A DNA stretch of 14,664 nt from the NCBI GenBank assembly GCA_002449595.1, contig DJXE01000182.1:1-14664 (forward strand). The letters run 5' to 3'. The notes beneath the pieces were generated by a model. The model saw only the letters and a list, made by a program, of their open reading frames with translations. It was not told the origin of the DNA and did not search any database. A program made the position numbers and the translations under genes. How positions within the stretch are numbered: the stretch's first letter is position 1; the number at the start of each line of letters is the position of its first letter. Source of the DNA: Lachnospiraceae bacterium UBA7012. GTDB lineage: Bacteria > Bacillota > Clostridia > Lachnospirales > Lachnospiraceae. Shown piece by piece: positions 6,767 to 13,101 of this stretch.

Positions 6767-8632
6767 CTATACCCTGATCCCGCGGCTCACGATATGCCGC
6801 TGCCTGCGCTTCGTATCTTCCGCCTGCGTGATGACCTTCTCTTCCGTCACCCCGTTGACCGTCCTCTCCAGCTCGTCGAAATGCCAGTTGAAAAAACGGT
6901 ATGCGGCCCGCGCATAGTTCCGGCAGTCGAGCGGCTCGTTCCGCTCGTAGAACTGCTCCCAGACCACCTGCGCCTTGCCGCCTCTGCGGTGGATCTCCAT
7001 CCGCTCCGAGATCAGGCCCTTGAAAAATTCCCGGTTATATCCCGCCCGGTAATCCATCGGAAAATGCATGTACCTCGGCCCGGGTTCTTTGATGCCGGCC
7101 TCGTACATGATGCCTTCCTTCCCGGCATCGACGCCAAGCATGAACTTTGGGGCCTCGGTCATGCCGCCGGCACGCTTCATGGCGTAGCACTCCGGCTTGC
7201 CTTCGCCCTTCTCGCCCTTAATGGGCCAGATGCGTTTCGTCTGGCGCTTCGCGCACTCACGGTAGATGGACGTCGTGTGGTGTCCGCCTGAGTCGATGAA
7301 CGTCGCAAGGATCTTCAGGCCGATGCCCTTCTGGGTCTTCCATTCCCGGTCGAGAAGGTCGTCGACCTCTTCCCAGGTTCCCGGCGCGTCGGCCCGGCCG
7401 GGGATGACGCCGCGGCTGATGCCCCAGCTCTGCCCGTTGCGGTCCCATCCGACCACCTCATACTCCAGACGGTTGTCCTGGGTGTCCACGCCCATCGTCA
7501 GCACCAGTACGCCGTTCGGCACCTCCGCTTCGTAATACTCCCTGCGGTTAAACAGCTCCTCGTCGATGCCGCTGTCGATCCGTACCTCCCAGGACTCTCC
7601 CAGGACGGTATTGTGGAATACCTTCAGCTTCTCCGGATCCTTGCGAGCCTTCAGGAACTTCCAGCAGATGTCCTTCCAGTCAGACCACGGCGACATGAAG
7701 GCGTTCAGCCGGAAAGACCGGATGCCGTTCTTCAAGGCTTTCGGGTTTTTGCTGACCCACTTCGCGGGCAGCCGCTTGGCCTCGTGTTCCGGAATATCAT
7801 GCTGGCAGACCGGGCAGCGCCAGGCCACGGAATTGACGACATAATCCGTCTCTCCGGTCTCAGTCTTATGCTCTTCCTTCTCGAAACGGATATTGTCGAA
7901 CCGGATAAAACTGAACTCATGGCAATACGGACACTGCGTATGCCATTCTTCCTGTGTTCCACTCATATAGTCCGCCTCGATCTTTGACCGGCCCTTGATG
8001 GTCGGCGTGGATGTCTTCACGATCTTCCGGTTATCGCGGAAGGTCTCGGTACGCCTTTCGGCAAGCTCCTGCGGGTCACCTTCCGTCCCGGCCGACGCCG
8101 GGAACCTGTCCGTCTCATCCATGAAGATGTACCGGACGGGCTTACTCGCAAGATCAGCAGGACTGTTCGCCCCAATGATCGCAAGACTCCCGCCCGGAAA
8201 TGTCTTCATGGTTACCGTGTTCATGGCATCCCGGCTTCGGGCCTTGTAGACCTTGTTCCGGAGTGTCGGACAGGCGTTGATCATAGGCTGGATACGCCTC
8301 TTGGAGTAGTCCTCCGCAACTTTATCCGTTGGCTGTATGTACAGCATCGGACCCGGATCGTTATCGATGGCGCACCCAAGCATATTGATCTCGCACTCTG
8401 ATTTCCCGGTCTGACTTGACGCCATGATCACGATCTGCCAGATGCCTGGCTGTGTAAAGCTGTCCATGATCTCGCGCTGGTACGGTGCGCGGTCCGTTCT
8501 CCACCGGCCCGGCTCAGCGCTGGACTCAGAAACGAGGACGCGGTGTTTATCCGCCCATTCGGACACGGTCTGCTTCGCAGGCGGACGGAACATGGCATAG
8601 GTATGGGCAGCCAGATCTCTCAATGCGCCCAT
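6767..8632 (-). CDS. Terminase large subunit, lambda GpA family
   Basis: The 621-residue packaging motor (ATPase plus nuclease), close in length to lambda gpA (641). ATPase features: Walker A-type ASSQTGKSE at about 71-79; Walker B RYIFMDETDR at about 167-176, with Asp172/Glu173 catalytic; coupling motif KTSTPT near 206-211. A zinc-ribbon-like insert has CPYC (234-237) and CPVC (273-276), a feature of GpA terminases. Nuclease candidates are Asp383 in GVDTQDNRLEYEVVGW, Asp447 in FIDSGGHHT and the Asp in LDCRNYARAA near 569. GpA enzymes with a Nu1-type partner normally cut at cos sites, so cohesive ends are expected. The start at 8632 has GGAGG 7 bases upstream. It follows the small subunit by 2 bases, suggesting translational coupling. 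Confidence 0.96.
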   Translation of the reverse strand: MGALRDLAAHTYAMFRPPAKQTVSEWADKHRVLVSESSAEPGRWRTDRAPYQREIMDSFTQPGIWQIVIMASSQTGKSECEINMLGCAIDNDPGPMLYIQPTDKVAEDYSKRRIQPMINACPTLRNKVYKARSRDAMNTVTMKTFPGGSLAIIGANSPADLASKPVRYIFMDETDRFPASAGTEGDPQELAERRTETFRDNRKIVKTSTPTIKGRSKIEADYMSGTQEEWHTQCPYCHEFSFIRFDNIRFEKEEHKTETGETDYVVNSVAWRCPVCQHDIPEHEAKRLPAKWVSKNPKALKNGIRSFRLNAFMSPWSDWKDICWKFLKARKDPEKLKVFHNTVLGESWEVRIDSGIDEELFNRREYYEAEVPNGVLVLTMGVDTQDNRLEYEVVGWDRNGQSWGISRGVIPGRADAPGTWEEVDDLLDREWKTQKGIGLKILATFIDSGGHHTTSIYRECAKRQTKRIWPIKGEKGEGKPECYAMKRAGGMTEAPKFMLGVDAGKEGIMYEAGIKEPGPRYMHFPMDYRAGYNREFFKGLISERMEIHRRGGKAQVVWEQFYERNEPLDCRNYARAAYRFFNWHFDELERTVNGVTEEKVITQAEDTKRRQRHIVSRGIRV

Positions 8633-8634
8633 GG

Positions 8635-9138
8635 CTATTCCTCCGTATCCCCATCCTCGACATAATCAGGGAGCGGAGTATCCGCGATGTTCTCCAGGAT
8701 GACCCGCACCTCCTCGTCGATGATGTAGGCGATCTGTTCCGTGTTGTCCATCATCCTCACCTGCGGCGCGATCTTGCTCGACAGGTGCAGAAAGTTATGC
8801 ATGACCGTGTTTGCGATATCCGCCCAGAGGCGCTTCATCTCCGTCACGCTTACGAGCTGCCCGCGGAGGCGCTGTACCTCCAGTTCGGTCTTCTGTGTCT
8901 TAACCACCTCGTGCTTGGCCTTGACCAGATCGAGATCCTCGCCGGATGTGGCCTCCCGGGATACGTTGTAATCCACCCAGTGCTGCACGAACAGCGGCAG
9001 GTCACACTTCGTCCCGTCGACCGGGATGAACAGCTTTTTGTTCTCCGGGAGGCTCTGGTCGATATCGTGCAGCCGCCTGTATGAGTATCCCGCCACGGTG
9101 GACAGGTCTTTTTTTGTCATTGGCTGCAGTTTCGCCAT
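8635..9138 (-). CDS. Terminase small subunit, Nu1-like
   Basis: A 167-residue DNA-packaging protein, close to lambda gpNu1 (181), directly upstream of the GpA gene with a 2-base gap. The N-terminus has a winged-helix-like recognition segment (KKDLSTVAGYSYRRLHDID near 9-27) that would bind the packaging site. It continues with a charged helical region (LDLVKAKHEVVKTQKTELEV near 69-88, then QRLRGQLVSVTEMKRLW) like that of Nu1 proteins. The C-terminal part after about residue 100 would contact the large subunit. The start at 9138 follows GAGGG with about 9-base spacing. That site lies at the end of the GpZ-like gene. Confidence 0.85.
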   Translation of the reverse strand: MAKLQPMTKKDLSTVAGYSYRRLHDIDQSLPENKKLFIPVDGTKCDLPLFVQHWVDYNVSREATSGEDLDLVKAKHEVVKTQKTELEVQRLRGQLVSVTEMKRLWADIANTVMHNFLHLSSKIAPQVRMMDNTEQIAYIIDEEVRVILENIADTPLPDYVEDGDTEE

Positions 9139-9144
9139 AAATAA

Positions 9145-9747
9145 TCACCCTCTGATCAGCATCTGGAACTCATGCTCGATACGCTTGGCCATCCAGTCGA
9201 CAATATCCTTCTGGACCTCTGCCTTGCTTCGGTTCATTGGCATCTGCGGTATTGCGATGCCGGATACCCGCAGCAGCGGCCCTCTTGCCTTGCCTGCTCT
9301 GGTGTAGGTCTGCGGCATCAGCTTCGACCCCAGGTTGCGGAACGGGGGCTGACCGCCGTAGCTGTCCATCTTGGCTGGCAGCGTACTCGTCGCGGCTTTT
9401 ACGATCTTAGAATTCACGCGGTACTTCCTGTGCAGGGAGTTCCACCCGTGCGCGCCGCCGCTTGCCTTGAACTCCGGACCGATCTTGCGCTTCGCGCCCC
9501 TTACCGGAATGGAGCATGACCATCCAGACACGCGCGCGTTTCCGACGGCGGAACCGACCTCTCCCGGCTTGATATGGTAGTCATGCGGCAGATCCGTCTT
9601 CAGGACCTTCCTGACATGCTGCCCGGTTCTGGCGTATATGCGGACCATGGCCCGCTGGAACTGCTCGGGCTTCATCACCGATTCGAGACGGTTCAGCTCA
9701 CCCGTCAGCTCGGAAGCATCGATCTCCAGATATAATCCTGCCGGCAT
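9145..9747 (-). CDS. GpZ-like minor tail / tail completion protein, first gene of the late operon
   Basis: A 200-residue protein resembling lambda gpZ (192 residues; Phage minor tail protein Z family), which finishes the head-proximal end of the tail. Supporting features: an N-terminal ELTGELNRLES helix; RAMVRIYARTGQHVRKVLKT near 32-51; DYHIKPGEVGSAV near 56-68, the typical 'I+ + +V' segment; a central positively charged glycine-rich part; and a C-terminal RGPLLRVSGIAIPQMPMNR resembling the 'GPS.P.M' phrase, followed by a helix (VQKDIVDWMAKRIEHEFQML). The start has AGGTGG about 7 bases upstream. It is odd in position: lambda Z lies after the capsid genes, whereas here it precedes the terminase and opens the late block just after the terminator hairpin. 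Confidence 0.72.
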   Translation of the reverse strand: MPAGLYLEIDASELTGELNRLESVMKPEQFQRAMVRIYARTGQHVRKVLKTDLPHDYHIKPGEVGSAVGNARVSGWSCSIPVRGAKRKIGPEFKASGGAHGWNSLHRKYRVNSKIVKAATSTLPAKMDSYGGQPPFRNLGSKLMPQTYTRAGKARGPLLRVSGIAIPQMPMNRSKAEVQKDIVDWMAKRIEHEFQMLIRG

Positions 9748-9760
9748 ATCATCACCACCT

Positions 9761-9795
9761 CAATAAAAACAGCCAGATGCTGTACGCGTCTGGCT
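9761..9795 (-). terminator. Intrinsic terminator-like hairpin between early/middle and late genes
   Basis: An inverted repeat with 10-base arms (9771-9780 AGCCAGATGC and 9786-9795 GCGTCTGGCT) and a 5-base loop. Read on the minus strand, the stem is followed by GTTTTTATT, a typical rho-independent tail. One stem position is an A-C mismatch on this strand and a G-U pair on the other. The other strand also has a T-rich tail, so the element could act both ways. It sits in the only sizeable non-coding gap of the window (9748-9848, 101 bases), after the DUF1492 gene and 24 bases upstream of the GpZ-like start. It may end early/middle transcripts or be a conditional stop at the head of the late operon. 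Confidence 0.72.
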
Positions 9796-9848
9796 TTCTT
9801 TTCCGCTTTTCGGACGATACCATATTATCACGGAGGAACTTGGGATTT

Positions 9849-10283
9849 CTATGGGATTTTGATGATTTCGGAAAAACTTTTCAGAGCTTCGCCGTGCAGT
9901 GCGGCGATGTGGTCATAGCTGTACGGCTCCCCGTTGCGCTTCTTCATCTTGCAGGAGATCTCCTCCAGCCGCATGTACTGGATGTACTTGCGGTACAGCA
10001 GCTCCACGTAACGGTAATCGTCCAGCTCGTGGATCTCGTCGATGATCCGGCTCTTCAAGCGGATAAAGGACCGTATCAGCTCCTCGATCTCCGCCTCCAG
10101 GTCGACGCAGTTTTCCACGATCCGCGCGGTCCTGTCTCCCGATACCGAGGTCTGCACCTTGTCGGCAGACAGGGCCTGCCCGGAGTTAACGGCCTTCGCG
10201 CGAAGGTCAGAGAGCTGATCCATCTTCTGGTCGATCTTAAGGTCAAGCAGCCTTACCTGCTGCAGATACTCTTTCGCTGTCAT
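9849..10283 (-). CDS. DUF1492 sigma-like phage regulator, candidate late-gene activator
   Basis: A 144-residue protein of the DUF1492 type found at the end of the early region in many Firmicutes phages. The N-terminus MTAKEYLQQVRLLDLKIDQK and the following coiled helices, with VDLEAEIEELIRSFIRLKS near 60-78, match the family pattern. The C-terminal third (YVELLYRKYIQYMRLEEI, then YSYDHIAALHGEALKSF) resembles a sigma region-4 helix-turn-helix. ArpU- and RinA-like relatives activate late operons, so the same role is inferred here, since the next genes are the packaging and structural ones. It starts immediately after the HAD gene stop (TAAATG) with GAGGAG 4 bases upstream, and is followed by the terminator-like hairpin. 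Confidence 0.78.
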   Translation of the reverse strand: MTAKEYLQQVRLLDLKIDQKMDQLSDLRAKAVNSGQALSADKVQTSVSGDRTARIVENCVDLEAEIEELIRSFIRLKSRIIDEIHELDDYRYVELLYRKYIQYMRLEEISCKMKKRNGEPYSYDHIAALHGEALKSFSEIIKIP

Positions 10284-10607
10284 TTATCTCCTCTTCCCTG
10301 CCTTGATGATCACCGCCCGGTCATCCCAGTATTCCGTGGCGTATACCTTCCGGCAGTCCCCTCCGAAGCTCTCCGTGATCTCCGGGATGTTTTCATTCAC
10401 CTCATCAAAATCCAGCCCGCGCTCCCTGCACCACCGAACCGCTTCGTTCAGCCGCTCCCCGGCCCTGCACGTCCACAGGATCAGTTTGTACCCGGCTGCT
10501 CTCTTCTGCAGCAGGGCGCTGATCGCAAGCTCGTTCTCCGCGCCGATGTCAGGATACTTGTTCACGCACAGGCACCCGTCGAAATCCACCGCTATGATCT
10601 TCTGCAT
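10284..10607 (-). CDS. Small HAD-superfamily hydrolase (107 aa)
   Basis: A compact capless HAD-type protein. Motif I is IAVDFDGCLC, with the expected nucleophile Asp8 and acid/base Asp10. Motif II is LILWTCR with Thr46, followed by ERLNEAVRWCRERGLDFDEV, a pattern common in short phage and bacterial HAD proteins. Lys87 and Asp95/Asp96 in EYWDDRAV are candidates for the remaining active-site residues. The substrate cannot be told from sequence; a nucleotide or polynucleotide phosphatase role is plausible beside the dUTPase but unproven. An ideal AGGAGGTGA precedes the ATG, located 4 bases after the 55-residue gene. Length is at the short end for the superfamily but typical of the phage subgroup. 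Confidence 0.8.
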   Translation of the reverse strand: MQKIIAVDFDGCLCVNKYPDIGAENELAISALLQKRAAGYKLILWTCRAGERLNEAVRWCRERGLDFDEVNENIPEITESFGGDCRKVYATEYWDDRAVIIKAGKRR

Positions 10608-10611
10608 CCAC

Positions 10612-10779
10612 TCACCTCCTGTCGTCCGTATCCTCCACGATATCGTCAGTCCTGACGGTCAGGGCCATGTCAAGGCCCTTCCGCCGGAACGCGATACGCG
10701 TCTTGTCTTCGTCATGCGTGATCTTAACCTCCACCGGCATCGCCCCGCCAGTGGTGTTGTCCTCAAGTAGTGCTTTCAT
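10612..10779 (-). CDS. Small protein of unknown function (55 aa)
   Basis: A 55-residue protein starting MKALLEDNTTGGAMPVEVKI. It has alternating charged and hydrophobic residues suggesting a beta-rich fold (VEVKITHDEDKTRIAFRRKG near 16-35) and an acidic C-terminus (RTDDIVEDTDDRR). I do not recognise a family. The ATG at 10779 is chosen because GGAGGAGA precedes it at good spacing. The longer frame starting at 10914 overlaps the Cys-rich gene and has no convincing ribosome site. It overlaps the end of the upstream 53-residue gene by 17 bases and sits 4 bases before the HAD gene, so it is clearly part of the operon. Confidence 0.72.
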   Translation of the reverse strand: MKALLEDNTTGGAMPVEVKITHDEDKTRIAFRRKGLDMALTVRTDDIVEDTDDRR

Positions 10780-10924
10780 CTTTCTCCTCCCAGTCCGGAC
10801 AGGTGCATTCGTGATCCGTCCAGTCCGTGTAGTTATCGCTCGTCGGACAGTTGCAGATCCAGTCCACGTCCTCGAATTCGTGATAGGCACATGTGCCGCA
10901 GCAGCGCTCATCATTGGCTCCCAT
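10763..10924 (-). CDS. Small cysteine-rich protein (53 aa), probable metal-binding
   Basis: A 53-residue protein with cysteines in pairs: CCGTC at about 8-12, ICNC near 23-26 and CTC near 40-42. Aromatic residues (YHEFEDVDW, YTDWTDH) and a terminal CPDWEE complete it. The CxxC-like pairs with a 'W.C' and a final 'C.DW' are typical of short presumed zinc-binding proteins in Firmicutes phages. The gene is supported by a perfect AGGAGG 5-6 bases before the ATG. It fits the space between the dUTPase and the 55-residue gene, overlapping the latter by 17 bases. The cysteine layout resembles the C-terminal part of the protein at 13437-13913. Function unknown. Confidence 0.75.
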   Translation of the reverse strand: MGANDERCCGTCAYHEFEDVDWICNCPTSDNYTDWTDHECTCPDWEEKDESTT

Positions 10925-10939
10925 AACTACCTCCTCTGT

Positions 10940-11374
10940 TTACATCGTTCCTGTGCTTCCCAGTCCTCCTCGATCCGGATTGCCCAGATGCTCCACCACG
11001 ACCAGTTCGACCGGTGGCTGTTTTCTTGCCAGGTTGAACTGGCAGATGCGCTCGTTCTTCTTGATGACCGTATCCCGGGTAGCATACACGGGAAAATGCC
11101 ACTCGTCATTGTCGCCGCAGTACGACTCGTCGATGATGCCGATGCTGCTGGCCATCAGCACTCCGTGCCGTCTAAACGTGCTGCTCCTGGGGGCCATGAC
11201 GGCTAAGAACCCCTCCGGCAGCTGCAGCGCAAAGCCAAGCGGTATCAGCCGGTAATCCCCTTTCCGCAGCACTGTTCGTTCCGCACACCGCAGATCGATC
11301 CAGTCCCCGTTTGGAAACAGTTCGATCGGGTCGATATCACGCAGATACTTAATCCTGATTTTCAGTGGTTCCAT
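10940..11374 (-). CDS. dut: dUTP diphosphatase (dUTPase)
   Basis: A trimeric dUTPase that would hydrolyse dUTP to dUMP and pyrophosphate, limiting uracil in phage DNA. All five family motifs are visible in the 144-residue protein: motif I around DLRCAERT (27-34); motif II APRSST (61-66); motif III GIIDESYCGDNDEW (79-92); motif IV ERICQFNL (108-115); motif V RGGLGSTG (135-142), complete at the C-terminus. I choose the ATG at 11374 (MEPLKIRI) because GGAGG lies 8 bases upstream. The in-frame ATG at 11380 is only 2 bases from it, and the frame reaching 11503 is an extension into the DUF3310 gene. It overlaps that gene by 26 bases. Confidence 0.93.
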   Translation of the reverse strand: MEPLKIRIKYLRDIDPIELFPNGDWIDLRCAERTVLRKGDYRLIPLGFALQLPEGFLAVMAPRSSTFRRHGVLMASSIGIIDESYCGDNDEWHFPVYATRDTVIKKNERICQFNLARKQPPVELVVVEHLGNPDRGGLGSTGTM

Positions 11375-11609
11375 TTCCATCTCCTCCGAATGTCTTCCAG
11401 GCGATATAGTCCTGGAGATACCAGACCGCTTTCTCCAGATCCTCCAGCATCTTAGAGGGATCCTTTTTCCCTGCCCGGGCGATATACTTGACTGCATTGC
11501 CAAGGTGGAAGCCCAGCTTCTTGTCTTTGATGAAATCGATCACCTCGATCCGTCCGTCAGTGTAGTGGGCCGGATGCCGAACAGGATCATTTACTACATT
11601 TACGCTCAT
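11349..11609 (-). CDS. DUF3310 protein (SaV-like family)
   Basis: An 86-residue protein with a clear DUF3310 signature: VRHPAHYTDGRIEVIDFI near 10-27, then LGFHLGNAVKYIARAGKKDP near 32-51 and MLEDLEKAVWYLQDYI near 54-69. The family is widespread in phages and sometimes labelled a nucleotide kinase-like protein; its biochemical role is not settled as far as I know. It sits next to the dUTPase, in keeping with a nucleotide or DNA-metabolism setting. AAAGGAG precedes the ATG by 5 bases, within the end of the HNH gene, which it overlaps by 23 bases. Confidence 0.9.
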   Translation of the reverse strand: MSVNVVNDPVRHPAHYTDGRIEVIDFIKDKKLGFHLGNAVKYIARAGKKDPSKMLEDLEKAVWYLQDYIAWKTFGGDGNGTTENQD

Positions 11610-12435
11610 TTCTTCTCCTTTCCCTGATCTTGTTTGCCTCTATCTGCAGCCTCACCATGGCCAGCGCAGTCTCGGACAGCTCCGGATCCTCAGACCACAG
11701 CCCTTTCCTCGCCATTGCGGCGGCTTCTCCCCGGCTTATCAGCATCAGGTTGCTGATATCGCAGTTCATCTTATCCCCGTCCCTGAAGGTCACTGCCATG
11801 CCCTCTGGTATCGGGCCGTTATGTTCCTCCCAGACTGCCCGGTGCAGAAGCTCCCACCGTTCCCATTGCGATCCGGTCATCGAGACCTTCCGGACCTTAT
11901 ATCCGTTTCCGGCGACCGTGACCGTTCCGATCGGCATTTCATTGACGGGCCTGCCGCCTTTCTTGAACTGAGTGGCCCGGACCCGCGCGAGCTTCTCCGG
12001 GTCATGCTTGCAGATCTCTTCAAGAGTCTTGCCTTTCGTTCCCGGGGCGTGCCCTTTCTGGTACCAGCCGGTCACGCCGGACTTGATGCCATACTTCGCC
12101 CGGAAGCACTTCATCCTGTGCTGGTTAAAATCCGTTCCGAATTTCTCGTTGACCATCTGGGCCATGTCTTTGGAGCTGACGCCCCAGGAATTGTCACGGA
12201 TAAACTCGAACATCCCTTTGGGCCACTTCGTCTGGTACTTCCAGTATTCTTCGCTTGAGAGCTGCTTCTGGAAATTGCGGTACCCGTGGTTGCCGCGGAA
12301 CTGCTTCATCTTGTTGGCCGTAAACTGCGTGCCCAGCTCCTGGTTGCATTTCTCTGCAAGCTCCTGGTCTCTCATCACCGGGGCGTATTTCTTTACAAGC
12401 TCATGCACCTCGGGCGGATATCTGTATACAGCCAT
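11587..12435 (-). CDS. HNH-type endonuclease with duplicated N-terminal module
   Basis: A 282-residue protein. The C-terminal part holds an HNH_3-like core: WELLHRAVWEEHNGPIPEGM near 194-213, then FRDGDKMNCDISNLMLISRG near 217-236, with His198, Asn224 and Asn229 as visible key residues. The second His expected in many HNH enzymes (HHKDG) is replaced by TFRDG. Related phage proteins I know of often have IFLDGD here, so activity is uncertain. Residues about 6-53 and 71-119 are a tandem repeat (GTQFTANKMKQFRGNHG and GTDFNQHRMKCFRAKYG), probably DNA-binding. A KGHAPGTKGK linker and a second KKGGRP motif follow. The ATG at 12435 overlaps the preceding stop (TGATG) with AAGGTG 7 bases upstream. Free-standing homing or packaging-associated roles are both possible. 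Confidence 0.83.
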   Translation of the reverse strand: MAVYRYPPEVHELVKKYAPVMRDQELAEKCNQELGTQFTANKMKQFRGNHGYRNFQKQLSSEEYWKYQTKWPKGMFEFIRDNSWGVSSKDMAQMVNEKFGTDFNQHRMKCFRAKYGIKSGVTGWYQKGHAPGTKGKTLEEICKHDPEKLARVRATQFKKGGRPVNEMPIGTVTVAGNGYKVRKVSMTGSQWERWELLHRAVWEEHNGPIPEGMAVTFRDGDKMNCDISNLMLISRGEAAAMARKGLWSEDPELSETALAMVRLQIEANKIRERRRNERKCSK

Positions 12436-12674
12436 CACCACTCACCTTCCAACATGGGGGGGAGGGACTTCCCTCCGGTACCGTAATACTTGTCCTTATG
12501 CTGGATCGCCTTGAAGGCCAGTTCGCCATTCGCTATGATCTTCTCGGACACCTTAACGATCTGATCCGTCTTGCGCAGCTGTATCTCAAGCTGTTCGTCA
12601 GTCAGGCTGTCGTCATTGAGGCGCTCAAGCTGCTCAAAGAGATAATTATTCAGGTCCGACAGTGTGTTCTTCAT
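12435..12674 (-). CDS. Small helical phage protein of unknown function (79 aa)
   Basis: A 79-residue helical protein, MKNTLSDLNNYLFEQLERLN, then DEQLEIQLRKTDQIVKVSEK and IIANGELAFKAIQHKDKYYG. I have seen the layout 'SDLNN.LF.QLERL...ELE...I.NG.LAL.A' as an unnamed protein in the early region of Firmicutes phages, often near HNH genes, but I know of no function. Two amphipathic helices could form a coiled coil. GGAGGTGA lies 6 bases before the ATG. It overlaps the upstream gene by 29 bases, and its TGA overlaps the ATG of the HNH gene, so translation of the two is probably coupled. Confidence 0.8.
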   Translation of the reverse strand: MKNTLSDLNNYLFEQLERLNDDSLTDEQLEIQLRKTDQIVKVSEKIIANGELAFKAIQHKDKYYGTGGKSLPPMLEGEW

Positions 12675-13101
12675 CGCAGTTCACCTCCAGTGTCGCTTCG
12701 AACTTATCTCCTGCTATCAGCTTGCACAGCTTCACAAGAGTCAGCAGCGTCTTCATGTCGTGGGTTTCGTCAACGCATCTTTTTATCGCATCGATTGCCT
12801 CCTGGATGATCTCCTTCACAAACAGATCGGGATCCTGAATGGGCGGCAAGCTGATGACAAAAGTATCCTTCCGGTCCTCGGCGCTTCCGGATGGCGCGTC
12901 TATCATGCGCTCGGTAACTACAGCCGGCATATCCGTCAGGCGTTTAATCCATCCGTCTGTGATTTCCATCATGTCTTTGATCTGCCGATGGTGTTCCACA
13001 TACTCCGGGCAATTCCCCGGATGCGGAATATCGATTTCCCAGAGTCCGTGCCGGATCGCTTTCAGTGCTTCAATTGCATCCTGTTTCTCAATCAACTCCA
13101 T
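12646..13101 (-). CDS. Early protein with KQDAIEAL module (151 aa), unknown function
   Basis: A 151-residue protein beginning MELIEKQDAIEALKAIRHGL, a variant of the ISRxxAIDAL module shared with the neighbouring genes. A LWEIDIPHPGNCPEYVEHHR stretch (20-39) follows, of a kind seen in Firmicutes phage proteins of unknown role. A central linker near 60-80 (VTERMIDAPSGSAEDRKD) leads to a helical second half (LFVKEIIQEAIDAIKRCVDE near 93-112). Unlike its upstream neighbours it has no zinc ribbon. AGAGGAG lies 6 bases before the ATG, and it overlaps the upstream gene by 14 bases. The second half could be a separate domain fused to the module. No function can be assigned. Confidence 0.78.
   Translation of the reverse strand: MELIEKQDAIEALKAIRHGLWEIDIPHPGNCPEYVEHHRQIKDMMEITDGWIKRLTDMPAVVTERMIDAPSGSAEDRKDTFVISLPPIQDPDLFVKEIIQEAIDAIKRCVDETHDMKTLLTLVKLCKLIAGDKFEATLEVNCDEEHTVGPE

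Noticed and set aside
9824..9829. Promoter call for the late operon at a GATAAT-like box
   Set aside because: No -35 element at the right distance and a terminator-like hairpin lies directly downstream; kept only as part of a finding.
9748..9848. cos packaging site in the intergenic gap
   Set aside because: GpA/Nu1 terminases predict a cos site nearby, but I see no recognisable cos elements; genome-end mapping would be needed to place it.
10780..10914. N-terminal extension of the 55-residue protein
   Set aside because: The region is better explained by the Cys-rich 53-residue gene in another frame with a perfect ribosome site; the extension has an arginine/threonine-rich shadow-like sequence.
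11375..11503. Upstream extension of the dUTPase frame
   Set aside because: It would add 43 residues of unlikely sequence inside the DUF3310 gene; the start at 11374 has a proper ribosome site and gives the normal dUTPase length.
12433..12441. GTG start two codons upstream for the HNH protein
   Set aside because: The ATG at 12435 overlaps the preceding stop and has better spacing from AAGGTG.
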